Part shown: positions 25,395-33,052 of the stretch, piece by piece | Numbering within the stretch: position 1 is the stretch's first letter | Layout of the letters: each line of letters starts with the position of its first letter | Origin: Bog-473 sp036489775 | GTDB lineage: Bacteria; Actinomycetota; Acidimicrobiia; Acidimicrobiales; RAAP-2 | Length of the DNA: 64,000 nucleotides | Direction: 5' to 3' | Assembly (NCBI GenBank): GCA_036489775.1 | Contig: DASXFC010000006.1 | Span: forward strand, 1-64,000 | The notes under the pieces: model-generated | Databases searched by the model: none | Told to the model about the DNA's origin: nothing | The model's input: the letters and a program-made list of their open reading frames with translations, nothing else | Made by a program: the position numbers and the translations under genes

Positions 25395-26350
25395 GACGAC
25401 GGCCCTTCACTCGTCCGCGCGATGGCTCGCATCCGGGCACTCTCGGCGCGCCGATTGACGGAGATCTCCTCCGCCGACGGCTTGCGAGAGCCCCGGAAAA
25501 CTAGTTGGTGCGTAATCACGGCACCGCAGACACAGGGCAGGCCCGGGGGGCAGGTGCAGCCACCGGTCGCCGCAGAGGCGAAGGTCTGCTTGACGTAGCG
25601 ATCCTCGCCGGAGTGGTAGCTGATGACGACGCAGCGGCCGTCGAGAGCCAAGCGATCGAGGGCCACCGGCAGGGCCTCGGCCAGCTGGCCCAGCTCGTCG
25701 TTCACGGCGATGCGCAGCGCCTGAAACACCCGGACGGCCGGGTGCCCTTTCCGACGGACGGCCGCCGGGACCGACGCCGCCACCACCTCGGCCAACTGCA
25801 CTGTGGAGCTCAAGGGGCGAGCAGCCACGACGGCCCGGGCGATGCGCCCAGCCAACCGCTCCTCCCCATTGGCCCGGAACAGCGCAGCGAGCTCTCCCTC
25901 CGTGGCGCCGTTGACGAGATCACCTGCGGTGGGTCCCGACGTCTGATCCATCCGCATGTCGATGGCGCCGTCGTTGCGCAGCGAGAACCCACGCTCGGCC
26001 TGGTCGAGCTGTGGGGAGCTCACTCCGAGGTCGAACAGAACGCCCGACACGGCCCCGTCGGTCCCGAGGACCGAATCGATGGCGGCGCCCAGCCCAAAGA
26101 AGGGGGTGCGGATCAGTCGGACCCGGTCCCCGAATCGAGCCAGGCGGCGCTGGGCGGCGTCGATGGCCGCCTGGTCGCGGTCGAGCCCGATGACCGAGAG
26201 GTGGGCGTGGGATTCGAGGAGGGCCTCGGTGTGCCCTCCCCCACCCACGGTGGCGTCGACCACCCAGCCGGCCGGAACCGGGGCGAACAGCGAGACGACC
26301 TCGTCCCTCAGGACGGGTGTGTGCTCGAAAGGTGTTGGGTCCTGGGCCAT
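25391..26350 (-). CDS. rsmH: RsmH, 16S rRNA (cytosine-1402-N4)-methyltransferase
   Basis: A 319-residue SAM-dependent methyltransferase (formerly MraW). HTPVLRDEVV, DATVGGGGHTEALL (SAM loop), GVLFDLGVSSPQLD, ERGFSLRNDGAIDMRMD and VVISYHSGEDRYVK are all family signatures. ATG at 26350 (MAQDPTPFEH) is preceded by a G-run. The frame is open a further 700 bases upstream through mraZ, which is not part of the protein. Confidence 0.97.
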   Translation of the reverse strand: MAQDPTPFEHTPVLRDEVVSLFAPVPAGWVVDATVGGGGHTEALLESHAHLSVIGLDRDQAAIDAAQRRLARFGDRVRLIRTPFFGLGAAIDSVLGTDGAVSGVLFDLGVSSPQLDQAERGFSLRNDGAIDMRMDQTSGPTAGDLVNGATEGELAALFRANGEERLAGRIARAVVAARPLSSTVQLAEVVAASVPAAVRRKGHPAVRVFQALRIAVNDELGQLAEALPVALDRLALDGRCVVISYHSGEDRYVKQTFASAATGGCTCPPGLPCVCGAVITHQLVFRGSRKPSAEEISVNRRAESARMRAIARTSEGPSS

Positions 26351-26511
26351 CTGCAGCCCCCCGACGAGGTCGAGGAGTAAAGGGTGGAGCCCTGCTCGAT
26401 TCGCGTGGAAGGGGGAGGCGGTAAGCCCTTCCCCGCCGCTCGTCGGAAGGCTGCACATGGTCCTGCGGAACACATGCCGCGCCGTAGTCGGCCGGTTGAT
26501 CAGCTCAGTAG

Positions 26512-26952
26512 TCACTCCTCCTCGTCGGCGTCGCTGTCGTTGCCGCTGAGCAACCAGCTCTCCTCGGGTCCCACGGCGTCGGTCCAGCGCGCCGGCTGCC
26601 AGAGCTCGACCCGGTCGATGGCGCCATTGACCAGGACGGCCGTCTCCAAGTGGGCCCAGCTCCGAAGATGCGTCGGAATAGGCATACGACCCTGTTTGTC
26701 GATCTCGACCTCGGCCGAGTTGGCCGACCACAGCCGCTCGTGCTGGCGGGCCTTGGCGCTCCCCGATGCAGCGCGCCGGTGGATCTGCTCCATCTGGCGC
26801 TGGAATTCCGCTGGCGTCCAGAGGGCGAGGCAGCCCTCGAGGTGCTGGGTCAGGAAACCCCCACGCTCGAAATCGGGGCGGAATTTGGCCGGGACGATGA
26901 CTCGTCCCTTGACGTCGAGCTGATGCTCGTACCTCCCCAAAAAGCCTGCCAC
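26512..26952 (-). CDS. mraZ: MraZ, transcriptional regulator of the dcw cluster
   Basis: A 146-residue protein with two AbrB/SpoVT-like swapped-hairpin domains: FLGRYEHQLDVKGRVIVPAKFR and SAEVEIDKQGRMPIPTHLR. MraZ binds TGGGN-type direct repeats upstream of its own gene. The start is GTG at 26952, with GGGAG nine bases upstream. The last ~20 residues are acidic. It opens the long leftward cell-wall and division block. Confidence 0.95.
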   Translation of the reverse strand: MAGFLGRYEHQLDVKGRVIVPAKFRPDFERGGFLTQHLEGCLALWTPAEFQRQMEQIHRRAASGSAKARQHERLWSANSAEVEIDKQGRMPIPTHLRSWAHLETAVLVNGAIDRVELWQPARWTDAVGPEESWLLSGNDSDADEEE

Positions 26953-26989
26953 CGGCTTTGACTCCCACGTTGCTCCCTGGGTCCCATCC

Positions 26990-27049
26990 GAGAATCCCCC
27001 GAACGCCCCTGCAAACCATTTCGCACCACTTTAAACCCTTTCCCTCCAC
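26990..27049 (-). promoter_or_regulatory. Candidate MraZ operator: 10-bp-period GG-rich repeats overlapping a promoter-like sequence
   Basis: Read on the minus strand from 27049, six consecutive 10-base blocks carry TGG or GGG at the same positions: GTGGAGGGAA, AGGGTTTAAA, GTGGTGCGAA, ATGGTTTGCA, GGGGCGTTCG, GGGGATTCTC. Known MraZ boxes are TGGGN repeats with a 10-base period. Possible promoter hexamers TTGTTG (27059-27054) and TTTAAA (27035-27030), 18 bases apart, overlap the blocks, consistent with autoregulation. Confidence 0.5.
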
Positions 27050-27059
27050 CTAGCAACAA

Positions 27060-27371
27060 CAACCCACCCCAATTCGCCCTTTGGCCCCACTTGGCCGCAT
27101 CGAGGGCCGCCACCTGCGCTTCGAGGTCGAGGCCACCCCTCATTCGAAGGCGGCGATCGCGGGGTCTCCGCCACCCCGCCGCATCGCCCCCGCCGGCGGA
27201 AGACGCCGGGCTCAGGCACGAAATGGCCTAGGCGGGACAGAAAAGGAGCAGATAAGGACAGCCCCCGGGCCGCGCCAAGCGCTGCCGGGGAGGTCCGGTG
27301 GAGGGAAGTGGTGGGAGAACTCCCGGAGTGGGGCGAAAATGAGCCGAGCGGGAACTCAGCGCATCAAAAAC
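27060..27371. other. Intergenic region between the lipoate-ligase-like gene and the mraZ promoter
   Basis: About 310 bases without a gene I can support. It holds a GGGAG-AA-CTCCC arm pair at 27313-27324 whose loop is too short for a terminator, and a T5 run just past the ligase stop that lacks a preceding stem. Nothing else is evident. Confidence 0.5.
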
Positions 27372-28037
27372 TCAACCCCACTGCGGGAACGAGACCAACA
27401 AATGGGCGCCCAGGGCTTCCAGATCGGCCCCGCCTTCGGTGAGTTCCCCCGTCCCCACCGCCACCGCAATCAGGTCGGCGGCCAGGGATTCACGCACATC
27501 GTCCTCGAGCGGCATCAGATCGAGCAGCGGCACGGGGTCCCACCGTGCGTAGACGCACATGGAGAAGAGGGAGCCCTCCCGGGAACGCCACTGGGACAGG
27601 CCCATGACCTTTCGCCCGTGGTGGAAGACCTCGCCCGGGCCCCGGCCGGCGAAGCAGACCAGTTCGCCCAGTTCGCCCGGCCGGGATCGGCCGGCATGCA
27701 CCTCGAGATTGTCGACGCCGACCGAGGCCAGCCCATCCGTCCACCAGGCTCCGGCCCAGGCCGCGGCGGCCGACACATCCCCGTTCCAGAGGCGGTCGCT
27801 CCGAGGAATCCAGGCGTCGATCCAGAGAAAGCCGCCCGGCCCGAGATACACCGACCCGCCGCCACCACGACGGCGCACCACCTCGACCTCCCGCTCCTTC
27901 ACCCGGGAGCGGGAGACCAGCTCGGCCGGCTGCGTACTGCCCAGGACCAACGTGGGCCCGCTGACCCGGCGGACCACCGCCAGGCGGTCGGGTTCGCTCC
28001 GGAAGCCCTCGACGTCGAAGAGGGTCGAAGCAGGCAA
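27372..28037 (-). CDS. Lipoate--protein ligase A-like protein (BPL/LPL fold)
   Basis: A protein of about 221 residues with the lipoate/biotin ligase fold. VRRRGGGGSVYLGPGG matches the RRxSGGGAV lipoyl-AMP-binding motif; CFAGRGPGEVFHHGRKVMGLSQWRSREGSLF carries the conserved K-V-x-G loop. It is shorter than full LplA (about 340 residues), so it may be a single-domain ligase or an octanoyltransferase relative. The start is unclear: the frame is open into the upstream HNH gene, and the first plausible codon after that gene's stop is TTG at 28037, with no good ribosome binding site. Confidence 0.75.
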   Translation of the reverse strand: MPASTLFDVEGFRSEPDRLAVVRRVSGPTLVLGSTQPAELVSRSRVKEREVEVVRRRGGGGSVYLGPGGFLWIDAWIPRSDRLWNGDVSAAAAWAGAWWTDGLASVGVDNLEVHAGRSRPGELGELVCFAGRGPGEVFHHGRKVMGLSQWRSREGSLFSMCVYARWDPVPLLDLMPLEDDVRESLAADLIAVAVGTGELTEGGADLEALGAHLLVSFPQWG

Positions 28038-28075
28038 GAACGAAGGGGGGGTAAGGGCGAACGCGTCAGCGAGGC

Positions 28076-28582
28076 TCAGGACGCGGTGGCCAGGTACGGC
28101 TCCCACAACGGGTCGATCTCCGAGAGGTGCCGGAGCCGCCACAGATACCCGTCGGGCGGCCCGGGCTTCACTCGCAGGGTCCAACCCAGCTCGGACAGGA
28201 GCAGGTCGGCCTTGGTCAGATTGTCCTGCTTGCAGGCGGCCACCACGTTGGCCCAGGTGTGCGTCCCGCCGCGGCTACGTGGGATGACGTGATCGATGGT
28301 GTCGGCCGGGGCTGAGCAGTAGACGCACAGCCCGCCGTCGCGGCGGAGTACGGAGCGACGAGTGACCGGCGGCGTCCGGGCCCACCGGGGAATCCGCACC
28401 ATGTGCGAGAGCCGCACGATGGAGGGCACCTCGACATCGAGTCGGGCGGAGTGGAAGACGGAGCAGTCCTCCCTGAGGGCGACCGCCTCCGCCCTCCCGG
28501 TGAGCAGGAGCACGACGGCGCGACGATCCGAGACCAAGGCAAGCGGCTCGTAAGTCGCGTTCAGGAGGAGCACGCGCTCCAT
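28076..28582 (-). CDS. HNH endonuclease family protein
   Basis: A 168-residue protein starting MERVLLLNATYEPLALVS, the typical opening of a widespread actinobacterial HNH family. The zinc/HNH core is CVYCSAPADTIDHVIPRSRGGTHTWANVVAACKQDN, with the paired cysteines, DHV histidine and Asn. These proteins are chromosomal and not part of a recognisable mobile element here. ATG at 28582 has a poor upstream site. It precedes the lipoate-ligase-like gene. Confidence 0.9.
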   Translation of the reverse strand: MERVLLLNATYEPLALVSDRRAVVLLLTGRAEAVALREDCSVFHSARLDVEVPSIVRLSHMVRIPRWARTPPVTRRSVLRRDGGLCVYCSAPADTIDHVIPRSRGGTHTWANVVAACKQDNLTKADLLLSELGWTLRVKPGPPDGYLWRLRHLSEIDPLWEPYLATAS

Positions 28583-28595
28583 AACGATCGTCAGG

Positions 28596-28904
28596 CTAAC
28601 CGCGCGACGGGCGTGACCTGCGACACCATTCGAGGTAGTCCACGACATTTTTCGTGGTGAGCTGCTCCTCGGTGCCGGTGCCACCGAACACCGTGACCAA
28701 GCGGAAGTGCCAGTAGTCATTCCCGGGCAGGGGGAGGAACGGTGGCCGGCGCCACCAACCGCGTCGGGCCAGGCGGACGAGGGCGGCCAGCGCAGTCCCC
28801 CATAACCATGGACGAGGCAGCACCGCCCCCAGCACCACAAGCACGTCCCGGCCCCACTGGATCGGAGGCTGTGGCGCGGTTCCCGCCTGCTCACCTGACG
28901 TCAC
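28596..28904 (-). CDS. Small membrane-associated protein coupled to the ROK kinase
   Basis: A 102-residue protein of unknown function. GTG at 28904 overlaps the ROK kinase stop as GTGA, so it is probably translated by coupling. One membrane-leaning segment (VLVVLGAVLPRPWLWGTALAALVRLA) is followed by a Trp/Arg/Pro-rich stretch (RRGWWRRPPFLPLPGNDYWHFRLVT) and a conserved-looking C-terminus ending YLEWCRRSRPSRG. It is too regular in composition to be noise. I do not assign a function. Confidence 0.75.
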   Translation of the reverse strand: MTSGEQAGTAPQPPIQWGRDVLVVLGAVLPRPWLWGTALAALVRLARRGWWRRPPFLPLPGNDYWHFRLVTVFGGTGTEEQLTTKNVVDYLEWCRRSRPSRG

Positions 28905-29806
28905 GCCGAGCGCTCCAGGCCATTCCAGCCCACTTTGGCCGCACCGATCAGCGGGCCGAGGTCCCCCAGCCCGCCCGGCACCACCCGGGCGCCGCGAGCG
29001 AAGTCGAGACGGCAGCGGGCATCCATCTCGGCTTGGGCGGCCGCAAAGAATGGAGTGCCGAAACCTAAAGCCACCGATCCGCTGACGGCGGCGAGGGGGA
29101 GGTCGAGCAGATTGACCACCGAAGCAAGGGCCCGCCCTACCAATGTCCCGCACCGTTCGATCACCTCGGGTGTGGCCTCTTGCGCCGGTCGACCGGTCAC
29201 GGCCGCGATGGCCGTGCCCGATGCCTCGGCCTCGAGGCAGCCTCGCCCACCGCACGGGCAGACCCGACCCTCGGGCTCGACGATCACGTGCCCGATGTGA
29301 CCGGCATTGCCACTGCTCCCCTCGAGCAGCCGGCCGTCGAGGACGATCCCGCCCCCGACGCCGGTCGAGACCACCATGCCGATGTAGTTGTCGTGACCGG
29401 CGGCGGCGCCGATCCAGCCCTCGCCGAGCGCCAACGCCTTGGCGTCGTTGTCGACGAAGGTCGGCATCCCGGTCAACTCGCCCAGCCGGCCCCGCAAGGG
29501 GAAGTGGCGCCAGCCGTGGATATTCAACGGCGACACGTGCTCGCCACCGGGCGCCATCGGTCCCCCGCTCCCCGCCCCGCACACCACGACCCGATCCGAC
29601 ACCGGGACCTGGGCCAGCACCTTGGACACCATCTCGGCCAGGTTGCTCCAGAGCCGCTCGCCCTCGCCCTCGTCGACCACCGGTCCGGCGTCAGGGGCCA
29701 GCTGGGTGGGGATGTGCTCTCGGACCAAGACCAAACCGGAGACGTCGACCAATCCAGCGGCCATCTTGGTGCCGCCGATGTCGACGGCCAGGGCCAACTC
29801 AGTCAC
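28901..29806 (-). CDS. ROK family sugar kinase (glucokinase-like)
   Basis: A 301-residue kinase. AVDIGGTKMAAGLVD is the phosphate-binding loop, VDNDAKALALGEGW holds the catalytic Asp, VSTGVGGGIVLDGRLLEG is the second phosphate loop, and GHIGHVIVEPEGRVCPCGGRGCLEAEASG carries the ROK zinc site with Cys-x-Cys-Gly-x2-Gly-Cys. No DNA-binding domain is present, so it is a kinase rather than a ROK repressor. Glucose is the usual substrate but is unproven here. Confidence 0.92.
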   Translation of the reverse strand: MTELALAVDIGGTKMAAGLVDVSGLVLVREHIPTQLAPDAGPVVDEGEGERLWSNLAEMVSKVLAQVPVSDRVVVCGAGSGGPMAPGGEHVSPLNIHGWRHFPLRGRLGELTGMPTFVDNDAKALALGEGWIGAAAGHDNYIGMVVSTGVGGGIVLDGRLLEGSSGNAGHIGHVIVEPEGRVCPCGGRGCLEAEASGTAIAAVTGRPAQEATPEVIERCGTLVGRALASVVNLLDLPLAAVSGSVALGFGTPFFAAAQAEMDARCRLDFARGARVVPGGLGDLGPLIGAAKVGWNGLERSA

Positions 29807-29863
29807 GGCGCATGACTACCACGGCCGGCTCATTGACCGGCGGAGGGGCGGGCGCCTCTGGCG

Positions 29864-30268
29864 TCAGTTGTCGCGGCGGTGAAAGCGGGCGCGGAACCAG
29901 TCGCGGGCGTCACTGACGGCGCCCTCGAAACCGCTGGAGGCCTCGGCCACCCGGGACTTCTCCCCGTCACGGGACCGGGTCAGGTCGTGCCAGCCGGCCT
30001 TGCCCATCCGGCGCAGATTGCGCTCGAACCAGACGACCGAGGCAAACATGATGAGGACGCCCAAGAACCCGGCCGCCACCGACCTCGAGTAGAGCGCGAT
30101 CAGGATGACGAAACCCACCACGAAGGTGAAGGCGGCCCACTTGCAGTGGCGGCCGGCGTGCTTGTACACGGTTTCGGAGCGGACGCGCTCGGCGAACTCG
30201 GGGTCCTGGCGAACCAGGGACTCCTCGAGTTCCGCGAGGATGCGCTGTTCGTGGTCGGAAAGCGGCAT
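29864..30268 (-). CDS. DUF3040 membrane protein
   Basis: A 134-residue protein beginning MPLSDHEQRILAELEESL, the hallmark of DUF3040, then two membrane segments (around residues 45-85) and a charged cytoplasmic tail. The family is confined largely to actinobacteria and its role is unknown. ATG at 30268 was chosen because the family starts here; the frame is open 51 bases further upstream. Confidence 0.9.
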   Translation of the reverse strand: MPLSDHEQRILAELEESLVRQDPEFAERVRSETVYKHAGRHCKWAAFTFVVGFVILIALYSRSVAAGFLGVLIMFASVVWFERNLRRMGKAGWHDLTRSRDGEKSRVAEASSGFEGAVSDARDWFRARFHRRDN

Positions 30269-30446
30269 TACCGAGTGCCCCCGTGAATGACTCCACCCAT
30301 TCGGGCCCCATGTTTGCACGCGGTCCGATCCCGCACAATGGAGCTTCGAGAGCTTGCGTCCTGCTGTCCCGCGCGCCTCACTGGCCTCAGCTTATGGCTC
30401 GCCGGATACCAATAGGTCGCGGACCGGGTCTCATCGAAGCCCCAGG

Positions 30447-30701
30447 TCAGCGGGGCGAGCGTCGCCGCATCGCCAGAGCGGCAATGCCGGCTCCCAGCAG
30501 TCCCGAGATCAGGATCACCAGAATAAGCGGGGCGTGCGCATGGGTGAGCCAGAAGTCGATGGTGACGCTGCGAAAATTGCTCAGGGCGAACCAGACCAGG
30601 GCCACGGTGGCGAACCCGAGCAGGACCAGCTGGGCGTCCCGCCTCCGGGAGACCGGTCGGTCCTCCGACGTCCCCTCCTCATCGTGTCCCATTGCGCCCA
30701 T
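30447..30701 (-). CDS. LapA-domain (DUF1049) small membrane protein
   Basis: An 84-residue protein with two membrane segments. AQLVLLGFATVALVWFALSNFRSVTIDFW and the APLILVILISGLLGAGIAALAMRRR helix fit the LapA/YciS family, which in other bacteria is tied to envelope assembly. The start may be 30701 or the ATG at 30692. It is divergent from the acyl-CoA synthetase. Confidence 0.85.
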   Translation of the reverse strand: MGAMGHDEEGTSEDRPVSRRRDAQLVLLGFATVALVWFALSNFRSVTIDFWLTHAHAPLILVILISGLLGAGIAALAMRRRSPR

Positions 30702-30739
30702 TCTGCCGCAGCGGCCCGGTCATCCAGCGATCCCTGCCA

Positions 30740-30773
30740 TGCCAACCCCGGCCGACTGCCAACCCCGGCCGAC
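30740..30773. repeat. Perfect 17-bp tandem repeat upstream of the acyl-CoA synthetase
   Basis: TGCCAACCCCGGCCGAC occurs twice head to tail in the divergent intergenic region. Direct repeats here could bind a regulator or be a replication slippage product; nothing further can be said. Confidence 0.85.
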
Positions 30774-30805
30774 CACCAACCCCCACCTGCTATCACAAGG
30801 ACCCG

Positions 30806-30819
30806 AAATCCGAACGAAG
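30806..30819 (+). promoter_or_regulatory. 14-bp leader element shared with the flavoprotein gene
   Basis: AAATCCGAACGAAG ends 16 bases before the ATG of the acyl-CoA synthetase. The identical 14 bases end 16 bases before the ATG of the nitronate-monooxygenase-like gene at 38932. Its function is unknown. Confidence 0.6.
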
Positions 30820-30835
30820 AAGGGAGGGCGAGGGC

Positions 30836-32404
30836 ATGTCCCCACAGACTGACGTCATTTCCGGAGCCCGCACGCTGTGGGAGCTCACGGAACGCCGGGC
30901 CGAGGCCAGTCCGGACCAGCCCATGCTGATCTCGGCTGACGGCGAGATCGTCACCTTCGGGCAGTTCCGGGACCGGGCCCTGCGTGCCGCGGCCGGCCTG
31001 CACGCCATGGGCGTCGGCCCCGGGTCGGTGGTGTCCTGGCAGCTGCCCACCCGGATCAACACCGTCGTGCTCTCCCTCGCCCTCTCCCGTCTCGGCGCGG
31101 TCCAGAACCCGATCATTCACCTGTACCGGGAGCGCGAGGTCGGTTTCGCCCTGCGCCAGACGGGCGCCACCCTCTTCGTCGTCCCCGGTGTGTGGCGGGA
31201 CATCGACTTTGTGGCCATGGCCGAACGGGCCCTCGAGGGCGACCCCGTAGCGACCAAACCCCGCATCCTCAACATCGACGACGGCCTTCCTGAAGGCGAC
31301 CCCTCGGACCTGCCCGCGCCGCCCGAAGCCACCGCGCCGCAAGACGCCCCCATCCGCTGGATCTATTACACGTCGGGATCCACCGCCGACCCCAAGGGCG
31401 TCCAACACACCGACCAGACCCTGATCGCCGGCGGGTGGGGGCTGGCCCAGGCATTGGCCATGAACGCCGACGACGTCGGCAGCATGGCCTTCCCCTACGC
31501 CCACATCGCCGGTCCCGACTACCTCGTCACCATGCTCACGTTCGGCTTCCCCGCCGTGCTGGTCGAAGCCTTCTCGGCGCCTGACGTCCTCCCGCTCTTC
31601 CGCCAGCACGGCGCCACCATGGTGGGCGGCAGCACCGCCTTCTACGTGGCCTATCTGGCCGAGCAGCGCAAGGCCCCCGACACCCCGATCCTCCCGACCC
31701 TTCGCCTGATGTCCGGTGGTGGCGCGGCCAAGCCGCCCGAAGTCCACTTCGAAGTGCGCGACGAGATCGGCGGGCGCGGCGTCGTCCACGGCTACGGGAT
31801 GACCGAAGTGCCGATGATCGCCAACGGCTCGCCCACTGACAGCGATGAGCAGTTGGCCAATACCGACGGGAAGCCGGTCGATGGGGCCGACGTTCGCGTC
31901 GTCACCCTTGACGGGCGCCTTGCCGCACCCGACGAAGAGGGTGAGATCCGGGTCAAGGGCCCAATGGTCTTCCACGGCTACACCGACGCCTCACTGACCA
32001 AAGAGGCCTTCGACGAGGAGGGGTACTTCCGCACCGGCGACCTGGGCCGCCTCCGGGCCGACGGCCACCTCACCCTGACCGGCCGCCTGAAGGACGTCAT
32101 CGTCCGCAAGGGCGAGAACATCAGCGCCAAGGAGATCGAGGACCTGCTTTACACCCACCCCAGCGTCATCGAAGTGGCGGTGATCGGACTGCCCGATGCC
32201 CAGCGGGGTGAGCGGGTCTGCGCCGTGGTGCAGCTGGCCGATGGCATCGACGGCCTCGAACTCGGCGACATCATCGCCTTCTGCAAAGACGCCGGGTTGA
32301 TGACCCAGAAGATCCCCGAGCAGCTCGAGATCCGAACCGACTGGCCGCGGGCCGGCACCGGCAAGATCGTGAAGAAGACGCTACGCGACGAGTACTCAGC
32401 GTGA
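30836..32404 (+). CDS. AMP-forming acyl-CoA synthetase (class I adenylate-forming enzyme)
   Basis: A 522-residue ligase of the ANL superfamily. The P-loop-like motif is IYYTSGSTADPKGVQHT, followed by HGYGMTEVPM, YFRTGDLG, RLKDVIVRKGENISAKEIE and the C-terminal Lys loop RAGTGKIVKKTLRDEY. It resembles fatty-acid or cyclohexanecarboxylate-CoA ligases; the acid substrate is unknown. ATG at 30836 has GGGAGGG upstream. The stop overlaps the next gene's GTG as GTGA. Confidence 0.93.
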   Translation: MSPQTDVISGARTLWELTERRAEASPDQPMLISADGEIVTFGQFRDRALRAAAGLHAMGVGPGSVVSWQLPTRINTVVLSLALSRLGAVQNPIIHLYREREVGFALRQTGATLFVVPGVWRDIDFVAMAERALEGDPVATKPRILNIDDGLPEGDPSDLPAPPEATAPQDAPIRWIYYTSGSTADPKGVQHTDQTLIAGGWGLAQALAMNADDVGSMAFPYAHIAGPDYLVTMLTFGFPAVLVEAFSAPDVLPLFRQHGATMVGGSTAFYVAYLAEQRKAPDTPILPTLRLMSGGGAAKPPEVHFEVRDEIGGRGVVHGYGMTEVPMIANGSPTDSDEQLANTDGKPVDGADVRVVTLDGRLAAPDEEGEIRVKGPMVFHGYTDASLTKEAFDEEGYFRTGDLGRLRADGHLTLTGRLKDVIVRKGENISAKEIEDLLYTHPSVIEVAVIGLPDAQRGERVCAVVQLADGIDGLELGDIIAFCKDAGLMTQKIPEQLEIRTDWPRAGTGKIVKKTLRDEYSA

Positions 32405-32958
32405 CGAGATCGCCCAGCGCCTCCACCACGCTGCTGGCGGCTCGTCGCGGCCTTCCTTATCGGATCGTTTTCGTCTGCACCGGCAACATCTGCCGCTCCC
32501 CCATGGCCGAGGTCATCACCAGGGCCCTGGCCGACGACACCGTGCTCCCCGATCGCTCCACTCTTGGGTCCCACCTGGAGTTGACCAGCGCCGGGACGGG
32601 CCCCTGGCATGACGGCGAACCCATGCACGACAACACCGCCCGGGCGCTGGCCCGTGGCGGCTTCCCCGATTACCCCCATGTGGCCCGCCAGGTGGTGAGC
32701 GCCCAGCTCGGCGCCTACGAACTGGTGGTGGCCCTCGACCGTCGTCACCTCCAGACACTTCGCGGCCTCGGCGCCGACCCCGACCGCTTGGTCCTCCTGC
32801 GTGCGTTCGACGAGGCCACCGGAGCTGCCGTCGACGTCCCGGACCCCTATTACGGCGACGCCGCCGTCTTCGATGAGTGCCGCGACCAGATCACCGCCGC
32901 CTGCCACGGCCTGGTGTCCGCCCTGGCCGCCAATTGGGAGACCATCACCGCGGGTTGA
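32401..32958 (+). CDS. Low-molecular-weight protein-tyrosine phosphatase
   Basis: A 185-residue phosphatase. The catalytic loop is VCTGNICRS (C-x5-R) at residues 26-32, and the general-acid loop is VPDPYYGD, where Asp-Pro-Tyr is diagnostic. A 20-residue N-terminal extension precedes the fold. GTG at 32401 overlaps the acyl-CoA synthetase stop as GTGA, so the two are probably co-translated. Confidence 0.92.
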   Translation: MTRSPSASTTLLAARRGLPYRIVFVCTGNICRSPMAEVITRALADDTVLPDRSTLGSHLELTSAGTGPWHDGEPMHDNTARALARGGFPDYPHVARQVVSAQLGAYELVVALDRRHLQTLRGLGADPDRLVLLRAFDEATGAAVDVPDPYYGDAAVFDECRDQITAACHGLVSALAANWETITAG

Positions 32959-33052
32959 TCCACGCTTCGCCCGGACTGAGCACACCCGTTCGCACACCGC
33001 CGCATGACACGCCGCATGTCGCGGCCTGAAGGCGGTGTGACAGCATGACCAG

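Noticed and set aside
27313..27324. GGGAG-AA-CTCCC arms as a terminator or operator
   Set aside because: The two-base loop cannot form a hairpin, no T-run follows, and no regulator is known for it.
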